DNA of 64,000 nucleotides, from NCBI RefSeq assembly GCF_000472285.1, contig NZ_KI421423.1, positions 13,711 to 77,710 on the forward strand, given 5' to 3'. Made by a program: the position numbers and the translations under genes. The stretch is from Desulfuromonas sp. TF (GTDB taxonomy: Bacteria > Desulfobacterota > Desulfuromonadia > Desulfuromonadales > ATBO01). A model generated the notes under the pieces. That model was not told the DNA's origin and ran no database searches. It was given only the letters and a program-made list of their open reading frames with translations. Positions 53,676 through 63,324 of the stretch are shown here, in pieces (positions within the stretch are counted from its first letter, which is position 1; every line of letters begins with the position of its first letter).

Positions 53676-54554
53676 CTAAGCCTCCGAACAAAACTTCACC
53701 TCCAGCCTCTCCCAATTGCGATCGACCTCTTTCTGAATGAGATCAACCTCCCCGACGGAAAGGTGGCGGAATCTTTTTTGGCCGGAGACGTAGTCCGCCA
53801 CGGAAATCCCGCTTGGACCGTGATTCAAGGTATAGTTCTCGCCGTTTTCCACCTCATAGAGGGGGAAAACACCGGACTCCACCGCCAGCCGCGAAGTCCT
53901 GGGCCCGGCCTTGTCCGCAATCCCCCACCCGTCGATGCAGGGGGTCAGCACGACGATGAATCTCAATCCTCCCTTGATCTCCTTGGCCCGGGCGACTTTC
54001 CTGGCCAGGTCGTCGGGGTAGCCCGTCGTGGCCGTCGCCATATAAGGGATCTTGTGGGCGGCCATGATTTCGGCGACATTTTTCTTCGGGGTCAGCTTTC
54101 CGGCGGGGGTCGAGGTCGTATAGGCCAGCGACGGGGTCGCCGAACTTTTCTGGGAGCCGGTATTCATGTAGCCTTCGTTGTCGAGGCAGATGTAAATGAT
54201 GTCCTCGCCCCGCTCCGCCGCTCCGGACAGGGCCTGAAAGCCGATATCGTAGGTCCCGCCGTCGCCGGCGATGGCCACGACGCTGGTATGGTGATTGCCT
54301 TTCGACACCAGGGCCCTTTTGATGCCGGCGGCGGAGGCGGCGCTGGCCTCCAGGGTCGTCTGGTAAACGGGTATGCGCATGGAACTGAGGGGCTGAGGGC
54401 CCGAAATGATCGCGATGCAGGAGGGGGGGACCACCGCGATGGTATCGCTCCCCAGGGTATTGAGAATGAATCGAAGGGCCAGGGCCTCGCTGCAGCCGGG
54501 GCAGGCGGAATGGCCCGAATTGAAAACCTTCTGTTCCTCGATCTTATAGCTCAT
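53676..54554 (-). CDS. padI: 2-oxoacid oxidoreductase beta subunit (PadI-like, phenylglyoxylate)
   Basis: A 292-residue TPP-binding subunit: ACPGCSEALALRFI, SCIAIISGPQPLSSM, GDGGTYDIGFQALSGA and CLDNEGYMNTGSQ, the TPP/Mg site of the PorB family. Next to padG, padHF and padE-like genes and padBCD, the best reading is the beta subunit of phenylglyoxylate:acceptor oxidoreductase, which makes benzoyl-CoA. Pyruvate or another 2-oxoacid cannot be excluded by reading alone. Confidence 0.75.
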   Translation of the reverse strand: MSYKIEEQKVFNSGHSACPGCSEALALRFILNTLGSDTIAVVPPSCIAIISGPQPLSSMRIPVYQTTLEASAASAAGIKRALVSKGNHHTSVVAIAGDGGTYDIGFQALSGAAERGEDIIYICLDNEGYMNTGSQKSSATPSLAYTTSTPAGKLTPKKNVAEIMAAHKIPYMATATTGYPDDLARKVARAKEIKGGLRFIVVLTPCIDGWGIADKAGPRTSRLAVESGVFPLYEVENGENYTLNHGPSGISVADYVSGQKRFRHLSVGEVDLIQKEVDRNWERLEVKFCSEA

Positions 54555-54561
54555 CTGGTCA

Positions 54562-55719
54562 TCACCCTTTCCATACGGAATTCGCCGTCGGCTTCTCAGT
54601 CATGGCGCTGCAGACCATCTCCTTGATGGCGGCCGGCGAAATGTTCGTCCCTCCCACTCCGGCCAGGTAGCCGTGGATTTGCGGAGCCCCGTCCATCCCG
54701 TACAGAGCGGCTTTGAGCTCCTGAAAAAGGATGCCGCCCAGGCCTGGGGAAAAGTTGCGGTCTAGCACCATGACTTTGGGGATCCCGGCGAGTGCCTCCC
54801 GCACGTCCTCCAGGGGGAAGGGCCTGAAGAGCTTGATCTTGAGAAGACCGACCGGCAGCCCCTCTTCCCTGAGCTCATCGACGGCATCGCGAGCGGTCCC
54901 GGTCATGCTCCCCATGGTGGCGATGACGAATTCGGCGCCTTCGCAGCGGTACCGCTCCATGATGCCGTGGCCCCTGCCGACCAGTCGCTGCAGTTGCCGG
55001 TCGGCCAGCTTTGCGGCCTCCAGGGCCCGGTCCATCGCCTCGCTCATATCCCGGCGATGGTTCTGGAACATGATCTGGGAGACGGTGTTGCCCCAGGACT
55101 CACCGATCCGGGGATCGAGGCGGTGGGGCGGGTCGAAGGGGGGCAGATACCGGTCGACCTGCTCCTGGGACACGAGCTCGATCGCCTCCATGGCATGGGA
55201 GACGTAGAACGCTTCGTGGATGACCATGGCGGGGAGCAGAACTTCTTCGGCCACGCGGAAGGCCTGCAGGGTGGTGTCGTGGGACTCCTGCCCGTTTTCG
55301 CAGTAGTACTGGATCCACCCGCAATCCCGCTGCGCCAGGCTGTCGGTCTGATCGGGCCAGAAGCCCCAGGGAGATCCAAGCGTCCGGTTGACATTGGCCA
55401 TGACAATCGGCGCCCGCGCGCCGGCGGCGTAATGAAGCATCTCGTGCATCAGCAGCAGCCCCTGGGAGGCCGTGGCGGTAAAAACGCGCACCCCGGTCAA
55501 GGAGGCGGTGATCGCGGCCGCCATGGCGGAGTGTTCCGACTCCATGGTGATGACCTCGGCCGCCAGCTCGCCGTCGGACTGGAACTCGGTGATTCTCTCC
55601 AGAATCGGTGTCTGGGGCGTGATCGGATAGACCGGGATCACGTTGGGCCTGGCCAGCTTGACCGCATAGGAGACGGCATGGTTTCCACTCAGAAGAAGCC
55701 TGTTCACGGCGGCGCTCAT
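54562..55719 (-). CDS. padG: 2-oxoacid oxidoreductase alpha subunit (PadG-like)
   Basis: A 385-residue PorA-type subunit: NVIPVYPITPQTPILERI, TMESEHSAMAAAITASLTGVR, TASQGLLLMHEMLHYAAG and the C-terminal VMLDRNFSPGLGGIL. Start at ATG 55719 overlapping the padH stop as ATGA, with GGAGGAAACC upstream; a longer frame from 55779 reads through the end of the preceding gene. It pairs with PadI to form the catalytic core. Confidence 0.77.
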   Translation of the reverse strand: MSAAVNRLLLSGNHAVSYAVKLARPNVIPVYPITPQTPILERITEFQSDGELAAEVITMESEHSAMAAAITASLTGVRVFTATASQGLLLMHEMLHYAAGARAPIVMANVNRTLGSPWGFWPDQTDSLAQRDCGWIQYYCENGQESHDTTLQAFRVAEEVLLPAMVIHEAFYVSHAMEAIELVSQEQVDRYLPPFDPPHRLDPRIGESWGNTVSQIMFQNHRRDMSEAMDRALEAAKLADRQLQRLVGRGHGIMERYRCEGAEFVIATMGSMTGTARDAVDELREEGLPVGLLKIKLFRPFPLEDVREALAGIPKVMVLDRNFSPGLGGILFQELKAALYGMDGAPQIHGYLAGVGGTNISPAAIKEMVCSAMTEKPTANSVWKG

Positions 55720-57395
55720 TTGGTTTCCTCCTTGACGCCCATCGCTCCCCGGGGGCACTCCTCCAGGCAGCACCCGCATCCTTTGCAGTACTGATCAAGG
55801 ACGCGGTAATGGGTCGGTGAAGACTCATCCTTCACGACGGCCATGTCGGGGCAGAAATAGAAACAGTTATCGCATTCGACGCAATTTCCGCAGCTGAAGC
55901 AGCGCTCGGTCTGAGCCTGCGCCTGTTCGGCTTCAAGTCCCAGCCGGATCTCTCTGAAGTCGGCTTTCCGGTCCTTTGGATCGGCCTTGCCCCGCTCGCC
56001 TTTGGGCAGTAAAGGGAAGTAGAAGGTATTGATATCCGCGATAGCCACTTCCCGCGGCTCCGGCAACTCCCCATCGGCGGGGTCCGTCACGGCCGTGGCC
56101 TGCCGTCCCAGGTATTGGGCGATATGGTTGGCGGCTTTCTTTCCGTCGCCCACCGCGGTCGATACGAAACGCTCGGAACCGGCCGCGTCGCCGGCGGCGA
56201 AGATTCCCGGACGGCTGGTCATGAAGTTTCCATCCACCACGACCATGGACCTGTCGATTGCGACCCTGGTCTCCCAGTCTGCCAGCTCCGGGTCCTGACC
56301 GACGGCCAGGATCACGGTATCGGCGTCGAACGCGAAGTTCGTACCGCTCACCTCCAGGGGGCGGATCGTCCCGGCCGGAGCCTGCGGATCGAGCTTCACC
56401 TTGACGCAGTGCAGCTTCAGGGCAGAGCCGGTGTCCGCAACGCTTTTGGCCATGGCGCCGTCCATGAGAACGGCGCCCTCCTCGAGGACGTCTTCGATTT
56501 CTTCCGCGGGGGCGGGCATCGTCTCCCTGGTTTCCAGGGCGAGCACCCTGACCTTGCTCCCCTGTCGCAGCGCCGATCCGGCCACGTCCATGGCCACGCT
56601 CCCTCCCCCGATGACCAATACCTTCCGGCCGAGAAGAAGGGGAGAGCCGAGCCGGATGCTCTTCAGATAGGCGAGGGCGTCGATCACACGCCCGTCTCCA
56701 CCTGGGAACTGGGGGAGGTGTTTCGGCTGGTGGGCCCCGAAGGCGATGAAGACGGCCGCGTAACGCGTCTCCAGTTCCTCCAGATCCGCGGCGGTGATCC
56801 TGCGCCCGGTGACGACCTCGATCCCCAGATCGACGATCCTGCCGGCCTCGGCGGCCAGCACCTTTTTTGGGAGGCGGTATTCGGGGACGCCGTAACGCAG
56901 CACGCCCCCCAACTCGGGATTGGCATCGTAGAGGGTGACCTGGAAGCCCTTGCGCCGCAGCTGGTAGGCGCAGGAGAGGCCGGCGGGACCGCCGCCGATG
57001 ACGGCCACCTTCCGGTCGAGCTCGGCCGGAGGTGCCGGAAGCTCCCACCCCTCTTCGATGGCGAGATCCCCCACATACTGCTCCAGGGCGTTGACGGAAA
57101 CCGCCCCGTCATGCTCCTTGCGGTTGCAGCCGCCCTCGCAGGGATGATGGCAGGTCCTGCCGATGGAGGCCGGAATCGGGTTGTGCTCCACCAGCGTCCG
57201 CCAAGCCTCCTGGACGTTTCCGTTGCGAAGCTGCTGCACCCAGACCGGAATCTGTCCTCCCACGGGGCAGGCGCCGTGGCAGGGCGCCGGTCTTTTCTGG
57301 TGCACGGCGATGGCGTTGCGCCAGGTCCCGGTCCGCAGGATGTCGGTCCATCCCGTGGTCCAGATCGAAGGAACCTTCTTCTCTTCTCTGCCCAT
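55716..57395 (-). CDS. padH: GltD-like NAD(P)/FAD subunit fused to a ferredoxin domain (PadH-PadF-like)
   Basis: A 559-residue protein. Residues about 20-110 have the GltD-type N-terminal Fe-S region (PCHGACP; GRTCHHPCEGGC). FAD and NAD domains follow (KVAVIGGGPAGLSCAYQL; KVLVIGGGSVAMDVAGSAL; RPGIFAAGDAAG). The C-terminus has cysteine motifs of two 4Fe-4S clusters (CGNCVECDNCFYFCP and YCKGCGCCLEECPRG). In Aromatoleum-type pad operons the flavin subunit (PadH) and the ferredoxin-like subunit (PadF) are separate as I recall; here they are one chain. It would carry electrons from the catalytic core to NAD(P). Confidence 0.78.
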   Translation of the reverse strand: MGREEKKVPSIWTTGWTDILRTGTWRNAIAVHQKRPAPCHGACPVGGQIPVWVQQLRNGNVQEAWRTLVEHNPIPASIGRTCHHPCEGGCNRKEHDGAVSVNALEQYVGDLAIEEGWELPAPPAELDRKVAVIGGGPAGLSCAYQLRRKGFQVTLYDANPELGGVLRYGVPEYRLPKKVLAAEAGRIVDLGIEVVTGRRITAADLEELETRYAAVFIAFGAHQPKHLPQFPGGDGRVIDALAYLKSIRLGSPLLLGRKVLVIGGGSVAMDVAGSALRQGSKVRVLALETRETMPAPAEEIEDVLEEGAVLMDGAMAKSVADTGSALKLHCVKVKLDPQAPAGTIRPLEVSGTNFAFDADTVILAVGQDPELADWETRVAIDRSMVVVDGNFMTSRPGIFAAGDAAGSERFVSTAVGDGKKAANHIAQYLGRQATAVTDPADGELPEPREVAIADINTFYFPLLPKGERGKADPKDRKADFREIRLGLEAEQAQAQTERCFSCGNCVECDNCFYFCPDMAVVKDESSPTHYRVLDQYCKGCGCCLEECPRGAMGVKEETK

Positions 57396-57941
57396 TCAAC
57401 AACCCCCTTCGTTGGCGAGGCGGTAGCCCTCCAGGCAGGCCGCCACATTCTCTTCGGCCTTCACGGGGCTCGTCTCGCCGACCACCTTTTTGAGCAATTC
57501 GACATTGCCATAGCCCATCAACCCCAACGCCGCCCCCACCAGGGTTGTATTGACGATCCGGCCCAGCTGGTTTTTCCTGGCAATGTGTTTTGCATCGATC
57601 GTCATGACCCTGAAGCTGCCCAGGTGACGGAAGGTCTCCGCGGGAAGGGCTGAATTGATCAGCACCAGCGTTTGCTCCCCGGCTCCTTTCAGCAACGTCC
57701 CCCCATCCAGAAGGCTGGGGTCGAAACAGACGATGACGTCGGGATTCTCAATGTCGCAGCGCAGCCGGATCGGCTTTTTGTCCACCCGCAGCAGGGAACT
57801 GACGGGGGTCCCCCTGCGGGCGCCGCCATAGGTGGCGTAGGACAGGACGTGCCTGCCTTCCTGGAAATACATCTCCGACAGGATCTTTCCCGCCATCTGG
57901 GCGCCCTGGCCCCCTCGCCCCTGGATAATGATCTGTAACAC
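57396..57941 (-). CDS. padE: 2-oxoacid oxidoreductase gamma subunit (PadE-like)
   Basis: A 181-residue PorG-type subunit: IIIQGRGGQGAQMAGKIL, YATYGGARRGTPVSSLLRVD and NTTLVGAALGLMGY. The stop TGA is directly followed by the padH ATG. With PadG, PadH and PadI it gives a four-polypeptide oxidoreductase. Confidence 0.78.
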   Translation of the reverse strand: MLQIIIQGRGGQGAQMAGKILSEMYFQEGRHVLSYATYGGARRGTPVSSLLRVDKKPIRLRCDIENPDVIVCFDPSLLDGGTLLKGAGEQTLVLINSALPAETFRHLGSFRVMTIDAKHIARKNQLGRIVNTTLVGAALGLMGYGNVELLKKVVGETSPVKAEENVAACLEGYRLANEGGC

Positions 57942-58041
57942 GCTTTACCCCTTTCACTTTCAGCTTCGCCTCGCCCTGCCGAACCGGACAGCCTCACCCG
58001 ATCCGGCCGGGAAAAAACCGCTCGGCCAAGGGACCTGGAAA

Positions 58042-58923
58042 TCAGATCTTCAGGTGCCCGAGCACCGGTTTGAAAACTCCGACCTTCAGCAGCAGGAAAA
58101 AGATGAAATAATGCCCGACCAGGTCGGCAACGGTGATCAGGGCCACCACCCCAGGCCCGGCATGAGCTCCGCCGATGACGGTCATCAGTAGGGTAAAGAC
58201 CAGCCCGATCCCTATGGCCAGGGTGAAGAACGGAACGGCATAGGGCCCCTTGACGAGCAGGTCGAAAGACTCCCGGCCCGCCGCTCCGGTGTTGATGCTG
58301 GCACTGAGATAGAGGACGACGAGAATCAGGTTGACGACCAGCAGAATCATCTCGACGTTCGCGAGCAGGTCCCCCGCAATCGACAGGTTTATCAGGCCGA
58401 AATGGGCGAGGAAGAGGGTCATGGTCGTTCCCCCCAAGAGCGCGTAGAACATGCACATGACCGGCATCAGTGCCGTATTCCAGATGGGAATGGCCGGCGA
58501 GGAGGTCAGGAGGAACCCGTCGTAAATAGCCACGATGAAGGCGAAGACACCGGCGATGATCGCCAGGGGCATGAACAGCGGACTGCCTTCGGGCAGAGGC
58601 AGGGCGGAAAAGCCGAAGATCAGCATGAAAGTCATCGCCCAGAACCCCCGGGAGACCCAGGAACTTGCGGGACGGCGCATGCCGCGCCAGAAGCGCAGCG
58701 GTTTGCCGAGGTACAGCATGTGGGCCCCGCCCTTGCCGCAGAGGACGATCAATAAGCCGATCAGCATGCCGATCCGCGACTCGTTAAAAACGGAAATCAT
58801 AAAGAGGCCGGCGCCGACTTTTCCGAAGAAGAAAGCGCTGGCGATCAGGCCCGCCCACTCAGTCTGCCGACGGAACCCAGCGACGAACTGGTTACCCACT
58901 ACAAGGGGGATATTTCTGGCCAT
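58042..58923 (-). CDS. padD: Phenylacetyl-CoA:acceptor oxidoreductase membrane subunit (PadD-like, NrfD family)
   Basis: A 293-residue membrane protein with about eight hydrophobic segments, GLIASAFFFGKVGAGLFM near the start, MLYLGKPLRFWRGMRRP, and SSPAIPIWNTALMPVMC, of the NrfD/DmsC-like quinone-linked anchor type. ATG 58923 is preferred because the AGGAG site lies six bases upstream of it; an ATG two codons earlier is too close. It anchors PadBC and hands electrons to quinone. Confidence 0.78.
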   Translation of the reverse strand: MARNIPLVVGNQFVAGFRRQTEWAGLIASAFFFGKVGAGLFMISVFNESRIGMLIGLLIVLCGKGGAHMLYLGKPLRFWRGMRRPASSWVSRGFWAMTFMLIFGFSALPLPEGSPLFMPLAIIAGVFAFIVAIYDGFLLTSSPAIPIWNTALMPVMCMFYALLGGTTMTLFLAHFGLINLSIAGDLLANVEMILLVVNLILVVLYLSASINTGAAGRESFDLLVKGPYAVPFFTLAIGIGLVFTLLMTVIGGAHAGPGVVALITVADLVGHYFIFFLLLKVGVFKPVLGHLKI

Positions 58924-58933
58924 GGCCATTCTC

Positions 58934-59542
58934 CTAACTCAGATAGTAGACAGAAGGATCGGTATTGTCTTCGCACAGGGCCTGTCTGCCGCCCCGGCTG
59001 CGAATCAGGCGGCTGACCTGGCTTTCGGGGTCGTCGAGATCCCCGAAGATCCGCGCGTCCGCCGGACAGGTCTGCACGCAGGAGGGCTTCAGCCCCTCGT
59101 CGACCCGGTGTGAGCAGAACGTGCATTTCTGCACGATCCCGTCCTGGTGCTCTTTGTATTTCACCTCCTCATAGGGGGTTTTTTGGTTGCCGAAATACCC
59201 TCCCTTGAGGTTTCCTTTTTTGACGAAAATCCGGTTGTTGTACGGACAGGCGACATAGCAGGCGCGACAGCCGAAACACTTGTCCTGATCTACCAATACC
59301 AGGCCGTCTTCCCGCTTCGAGGTCGCACCCGTGGGGCAGACCCTCTGGCAGGGGGCGCTCTGGCAGTGGTTGCAGAGCACGGGGACAAATTGTTTCCGGA
59401 CATTGGGATACTCCCCGGAAACCTGGTCCAGAACCTTGGTGTACAGGATGCCCTGCGGGGTCCCGTTTTCCGCCTTGCAGGCGACGGTACAGGCCTGGCA
59501 TCCCACACACCGCTTGAGATCGATCACCATTCCATAATGCAT
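58934..59542 (-). CDS. padC: Phenylacetyl-CoA:acceptor oxidoreductase Fe-S subunit (PadC-like)
   Basis: A 202-residue DmsB-type ferredoxin with four cysteine groups: CVGCQACTVACK, CNHCQSAPCQRVCP, CFGCRACYVACP and CTFCSHRVDEGLKPSCVQTCP (four 4Fe-4S clusters). AGGAGAGAGG lies upstream of the ATG at 59542. It links the molybdenum subunit to PadD. Confidence 0.8.
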   Translation of the reverse strand: MHYGMVIDLKRCVGCQACTVACKAENGTPQGILYTKVLDQVSGEYPNVRKQFVPVLCNHCQSAPCQRVCPTGATSKREDGLVLVDQDKCFGCRACYVACPYNNRIFVKKGNLKGGYFGNQKTPYEEVKYKEHQDGIVQKCTFCSHRVDEGLKPSCVQTCPADARIFGDLDDPESQVSRLIRSRGGRQALCEDNTDPSVYYLS

Positions 59543-59570
59543 TGCGGCCTCTCTCCTATGAAGAAATGAG

Positions 59571-59698
59571 GGCGTCGCAAAAATTCACCAACTGCTGCGT
59601 TGCTGCAATTGCCCTCGCTGCTTCGACGTAAGTAAGTACGCCTCCTTGCTCGACAATCGCGCGCCTTGCATTTGGCGCTTTTTGCTTAGCCATCTGCT
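59571..59698. repeat. REP-like intergenic element between padB and padC
   Basis: A GC-rich 128-base stretch with CGTA/TACG pairing around 59625-59640 and other short dyads, in the 178-base gap. Such mosaics occur as dispersed intergenic repeats in deltaproteobacterial genomes as I recall them. Only one copy is in this window, so the claim needs genome-wide support. Confidence 0.35.
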
Positions 59699-59720
59699 GT
59701 TTTGCTTTCTTGCGAAAGCA

Positions 59721-62237
59721 TCAAGAAATGATGCTGAGTTTGACTTTTGTCGACGTCTCCAGATGTCCGCTCATGCTGTCGGTCCATTTGACGTCGGCCG
59801 GCAGCAGCTTGTTGAAATGCGTGGAGACTTTTTGCTTGCCGACAGGGTGCTGCGACCAGCGACTTATGGTGTTCGAGATAGCGACACACTCGGGATGAAC
59901 CTCCTCGCACACGGTGGCGCGCCCGGAGATCTCTCCGAAGGGGGACTCGAGCTTCAGAATGTCTCCGGTTTTGATCCCCTTCTTTCGGGCCGTCTTGGAG
60001 TTGATCATCACTCCGAGATGAAGGGGCTGACAGCCGATGACCTCTTCGATCCAGGGGATGGTCGTGCTTTCCGAAAAATTCGACTGGCACTCCTTGAAGG
60101 CGAAAGCGTACAGGTCGTACTCGGCAGGCATGTTATGCAGGGGGTGATGCTCCCGCCAGACCGGCACCGGCAGATAGCCCGAGGTATCCCACGGGACTTC
60201 GGCCTCTTTCATCTTCTGCGCCATGTCGTCTCCGACTTCCTTGATGAAGTTGAAGTACAGGGGGATTCTCTGCCCCTTCCGGGCGTAGGGGAGATACATT
60301 TCCTCCGGCGTCTGTTTGCGGGTGGTGTGGCCGTTCTCCTGGAACCAGTCAAGACCCTTGTCCTGACCGTAGCGGCTCTTGGCCATGCGGTCCATCAGTT
60401 CCAGGTTGGAGTACCTGGTATTCGGGTCGAGCTGATTTTCCGGGGTGAGGAAGAGAGTGAAGTTCAACAGCCCGTTCCAGTCGGCCAGGAACCCTATGCG
60501 ATCGGCCAGTTCGGTAAAGATGTCGGTGGCGTCGCGGCCGTCGTAGAGCGGCTCGATAACCGGCCGGCGGTAGACGTGTCCCGTGACCATCGGCGGCTCG
60601 ATGCACACCAGCAGGTGGGATTCGAGGTAGGAGAGGTCCGGCAGGACGATATCGGCCCAGTCCGTCGATTCGTTGAGGATGATATCGATGGCGACGATAA
60701 ATTTGAGCTTCTTGAAAACTTCCATGACCTTCGTGGTCGCCGAGAGGTTCCACAGGGGGTTCGAATGTTCGATGATCAGCGCCTCGGGCTGAAAGTCGAA
60801 GCCGTATTTCTCCGGATCGAGGACATTCGCCGCCGTCAGATGGCCGGGATCGATGCCGATGGGATACCACTCCATGAGTTGATAGCTGTACGGTTTGGGG
60901 GCGAACTCATAGGGCGGGTGAAGGATGTGCGGCTGCGGCTTGAGCATTCCGTCCTTCCCCTCTTCGATGATGAGCAGCCGGTGATCCAGACCGACCCCGA
61001 TATGCCCGCCGGGAACGTCGATATTGCCGATCACCAGGTTGATCAGCTTCATGGCCGCCGAATCGAGCCCCCCATCATAGTGGCCGATGGCCCCGCGATA
61101 GAAATTGAGCGCGGCCGGCCGGTAGGGATATTCCTTGCCTTCAATCTTGATGGTGCTGCCGATGCAGGCGGCCTCGCCGAATTCCTTGGCGATGCGGCGG
61201 ATCGTCTCGGCCGAAATCGAGCAGATCTCCGACATCCGTTCGGGGGTGTGATCCTTCAGGGTGTCCTTGACCACCTGGAAGGACGGACGGTACTCCACCC
61301 CGTCGATCGTGTAGACGCCTTCGAGAGCGGCATCCTCAAGCTTGAGATCCGCGGCATCGAACTCTTTGGCCGTTTTTGAGGCCGCATCCCAGACCAGCGG
61401 CTTCTGCGTCTCGGCCCTTCTGAAAAGGTTGCCGTCCGGAGCCACCAGGTAGATCCCGTTGGTGTGCTTGCGCATGAATTCGGCGTCGTAGAGGTTCAAC
61501 TCGTGCAGCAGCACATAGACCATCCCCAGGACGAAGGCCCGGTCCGTCCCCGGACGGATCGGCAGCCACTCGTCGGCCTTGGCCGCCCCGGCCGACATGC
61601 GGGGCTCGACCACCACCAGCTTCATTCCGCGGTCGACGCGCGCCTCGGCCATCCTTTTGATGGAGGCCGCTACGTGGAGGTGGGAGGAAAAACCGTCCCC
61701 GGCGCCGATCTGGATCCAGTATTTGCAGTGATCGTAATCGTTGACGGCCGCGAAGGAGCCATCGAGAATGCCGTTCAGGGGGTGGTAGGCCGCACCGCAG
61801 TACTGACCGACGGTGGAGAAGTAGTGGGGGGTCCCGAAGACCGCTCCCCATCCCCAGAGATGGATGCGATGGAAATCGTTGATCGCGGGAAGAAGCTTGC
61901 GGGGGTCGTCCTGGCGGATCGCCTTGAATTTTTCAGCCACCGTACTGAGCGCCTCCTCCCAGGAGATCGCGACCCATTTGGGATCCACTCCCGGCCCTTT
62001 TTCCGGGTTGGTGCGCTTCAGGGGGGTTTTGACCCTGTTGGGATCGTAAAGCCGCATGATCCCTGCCTGCCCCTTGGGACACAGCTTCCCGCGATTGCTG
62101 GGGTTGTCGGGGTCGCCTTCGATCTTCACGACGACGCCGTCCACAACGTGAGCCCTGATCGCGCAGCTGTGAATGCACATCTTGCACGCGCTCTTAGCCC
62201 AGTAATCCTTCTGTGCCACCAGTTCACTCTGTTTCAA
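59721..62237 (-). CDS. padB: Phenylacetyl-CoA:acceptor oxidoreductase molybdopterin subunit (PadB-like)
   Basis: An 838-residue DMSO-reductase-family molybdoenzyme. The N-terminal 4Fe-4S cysteines are Cys18, Cys21, Cys25 and Cys53 (CKMCIHSC; KLCPKGQ). Cofactor segments are WGWGAVFGTPHYFSTVGQYCGAA and DWADIVLPDLSYLESH. No Tat signal is present, so it is cytoplasmic. The start is a TTG at 62237 with GAGGAGGA upstream. With PadC and PadD it oxidises phenylacetyl-CoA to phenylglyoxylate; known PadB is about this size. The substrate is inferred from the downstream phenylglyoxylate-type genes. Confidence 0.77.
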   Translation of the reverse strand: MKQSELVAQKDYWAKSACKMCIHSCAIRAHVVDGVVVKIEGDPDNPSNRGKLCPKGQAGIMRLYDPNRVKTPLKRTNPEKGPGVDPKWVAISWEEALSTVAEKFKAIRQDDPRKLLPAINDFHRIHLWGWGAVFGTPHYFSTVGQYCGAAYHPLNGILDGSFAAVNDYDHCKYWIQIGAGDGFSSHLHVAASIKRMAEARVDRGMKLVVVEPRMSAGAAKADEWLPIRPGTDRAFVLGMVYVLLHELNLYDAEFMRKHTNGIYLVAPDGNLFRRAETQKPLVWDAASKTAKEFDAADLKLEDAALEGVYTIDGVEYRPSFQVVKDTLKDHTPERMSEICSISAETIRRIAKEFGEAACIGSTIKIEGKEYPYRPAALNFYRGAIGHYDGGLDSAAMKLINLVIGNIDVPGGHIGVGLDHRLLIIEEGKDGMLKPQPHILHPPYEFAPKPYSYQLMEWYPIGIDPGHLTAANVLDPEKYGFDFQPEALIIEHSNPLWNLSATTKVMEVFKKLKFIVAIDIILNESTDWADIVLPDLSYLESHLLVCIEPPMVTGHVYRRPVIEPLYDGRDATDIFTELADRIGFLADWNGLLNFTLFLTPENQLDPNTRYSNLELMDRMAKSRYGQDKGLDWFQENGHTTRKQTPEEMYLPYARKGQRIPLYFNFIKEVGDDMAQKMKEAEVPWDTSGYLPVPVWREHHPLHNMPAEYDLYAFAFKECQSNFSESTTIPWIEEVIGCQPLHLGVMINSKTARKKGIKTGDILKLESPFGEISGRATVCEEVHPECVAISNTISRWSQHPVGKQKVSTHFNKLLPADVKWTDSMSGHLETSTKVKLSIIS

Positions 62238-62321
62238 TGGTCGTCCTCCTCTTCTGTGCAGAAGCTATTTGTGATCCGTTATCTACATCTCGACAGCCTG
62301 GAGCGGACTATGGTTTTCCTG

Positions 62322-63188
62322 TCATCTTCGCTCCCCCCTCGCACGCAACCCCCTGGAAGCCCGCAAGGCCCCCCTGCCGGTATTTACGACGGACAACATG
62401 GACGACAGCTCGATCCTCTCCGGGCAGGTGTAAATGTTCAGCTTATCCCCCCGGGCGAAACCGATGACCGTGATGTTCAGATCTTCGGCCAGGCCCAGTG
62501 CGAGATCGGTCGGCGCCGAGCGGGCCACGAGAATGGGGATGTTCATCTTGGCCACCTTCAGCAGGATCTCCGATGAAACCCTTCCGCTGAAAAAGAGAAC
62601 ATGTCCGGACAGGTCCAGATCCAGCAGGTAGGCCCGGCCAAGGAGCTTGTCGAGCACGTTGTGCCGCCCGATATCATGACAGACGTAGCGGACCTCCCCC
62701 GCATACCCTATCCCGCCGTTGTGAAGCCCTCCCGTCTCCTTGAAGAGGGAGGAGTTCTCCTCCAGGTAGTTGGCGTAGTAAACGGCTTCTTCGAGAGCGA
62801 TTCGTGATTTCGACTCCTGGACCCTGACCAGCTCGGCGTCGTTCTCAAAGTTGAAGGATGCCCGGCTCTTGCCGCAGCAGGCAGACATGACCCGGCGGTT
62901 CATGGCGCTTTTCTGGGCCGGACGCGGCCTGCCTTCAACCCGGATAATGTTTTCCGCGCAGTGATGCCCGATCGTGTACAGGTCGCTCCGCTCCCGAACA
63001 AAGCCTTCGGAGATCAGAAAACCGATCGTCAATTCCTTGATCTGGCTCGGAGAGCACAGGACGGTGACGATCTCTTCTTTGTTGAAGTAAATCGTTATCG
63101 GCACTTCTCGAACAACCGAATCCTCAACCTGCCACCTTTGCCTCCCCCTGACCTTGATGACGGGCAGCTTTATGGTCTCGTCGATCAT
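62322..63188 (-). CDS. fdhD: FdhD sulfurtransferase for molybdoenzyme maturation
   Basis: A 288-residue FdhD: VREVPITIYFNKEEIVTVLCSP, the KELTIGFLISEGF segment, SACCGKSRAS (the sulfur-carrying cysteine region), and VCHDIGRHNVLDKLLG. Starts at 63188 (MIDETIKLP), with AGGGATAAG upstream. FdhD transfers sulfur to the molybdenum cofactor of formate dehydrogenase-like enzymes. As the first gene before padB, it probably serves PadB. Confidence 0.88.
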   Translation of the reverse strand: MIDETIKLPVIKVRGRQRWQVEDSVVREVPITIYFNKEEIVTVLCSPSQIKELTIGFLISEGFVRERSDLYTIGHHCAENIIRVEGRPRPAQKSAMNRRVMSACCGKSRASFNFENDAELVRVQESKSRIALEEAVYYANYLEENSSLFKETGGLHNGGIGYAGEVRYVCHDIGRHNVLDKLLGRAYLLDLDLSGHVLFFSGRVSSEILLKVAKMNIPILVARSAPTDLALGLAEDLNITVIGFARGDKLNIYTCPERIELSSMLSVVNTGRGALRASRGLRARGERR

Positions 63189-63324
63189 TTCACTTATCCC
63201 TTCCTGGCAAAACGGTGTTATTAAGGACCGGCAGGCCGGCAATTCGCTCTTGTCGGTAAAAAATAGTTTGATATTAAGTACTTAGTTGTTTTTGCCGCTC
63301 ATTCTTGCTTCGATATACGAATAT

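Noticed and set aside
59646-61379. 577-codon plus-strand frame opposite padB
   Set aside because: Antisense shadow; the molybdoenzyme motifs are on the minus strand.
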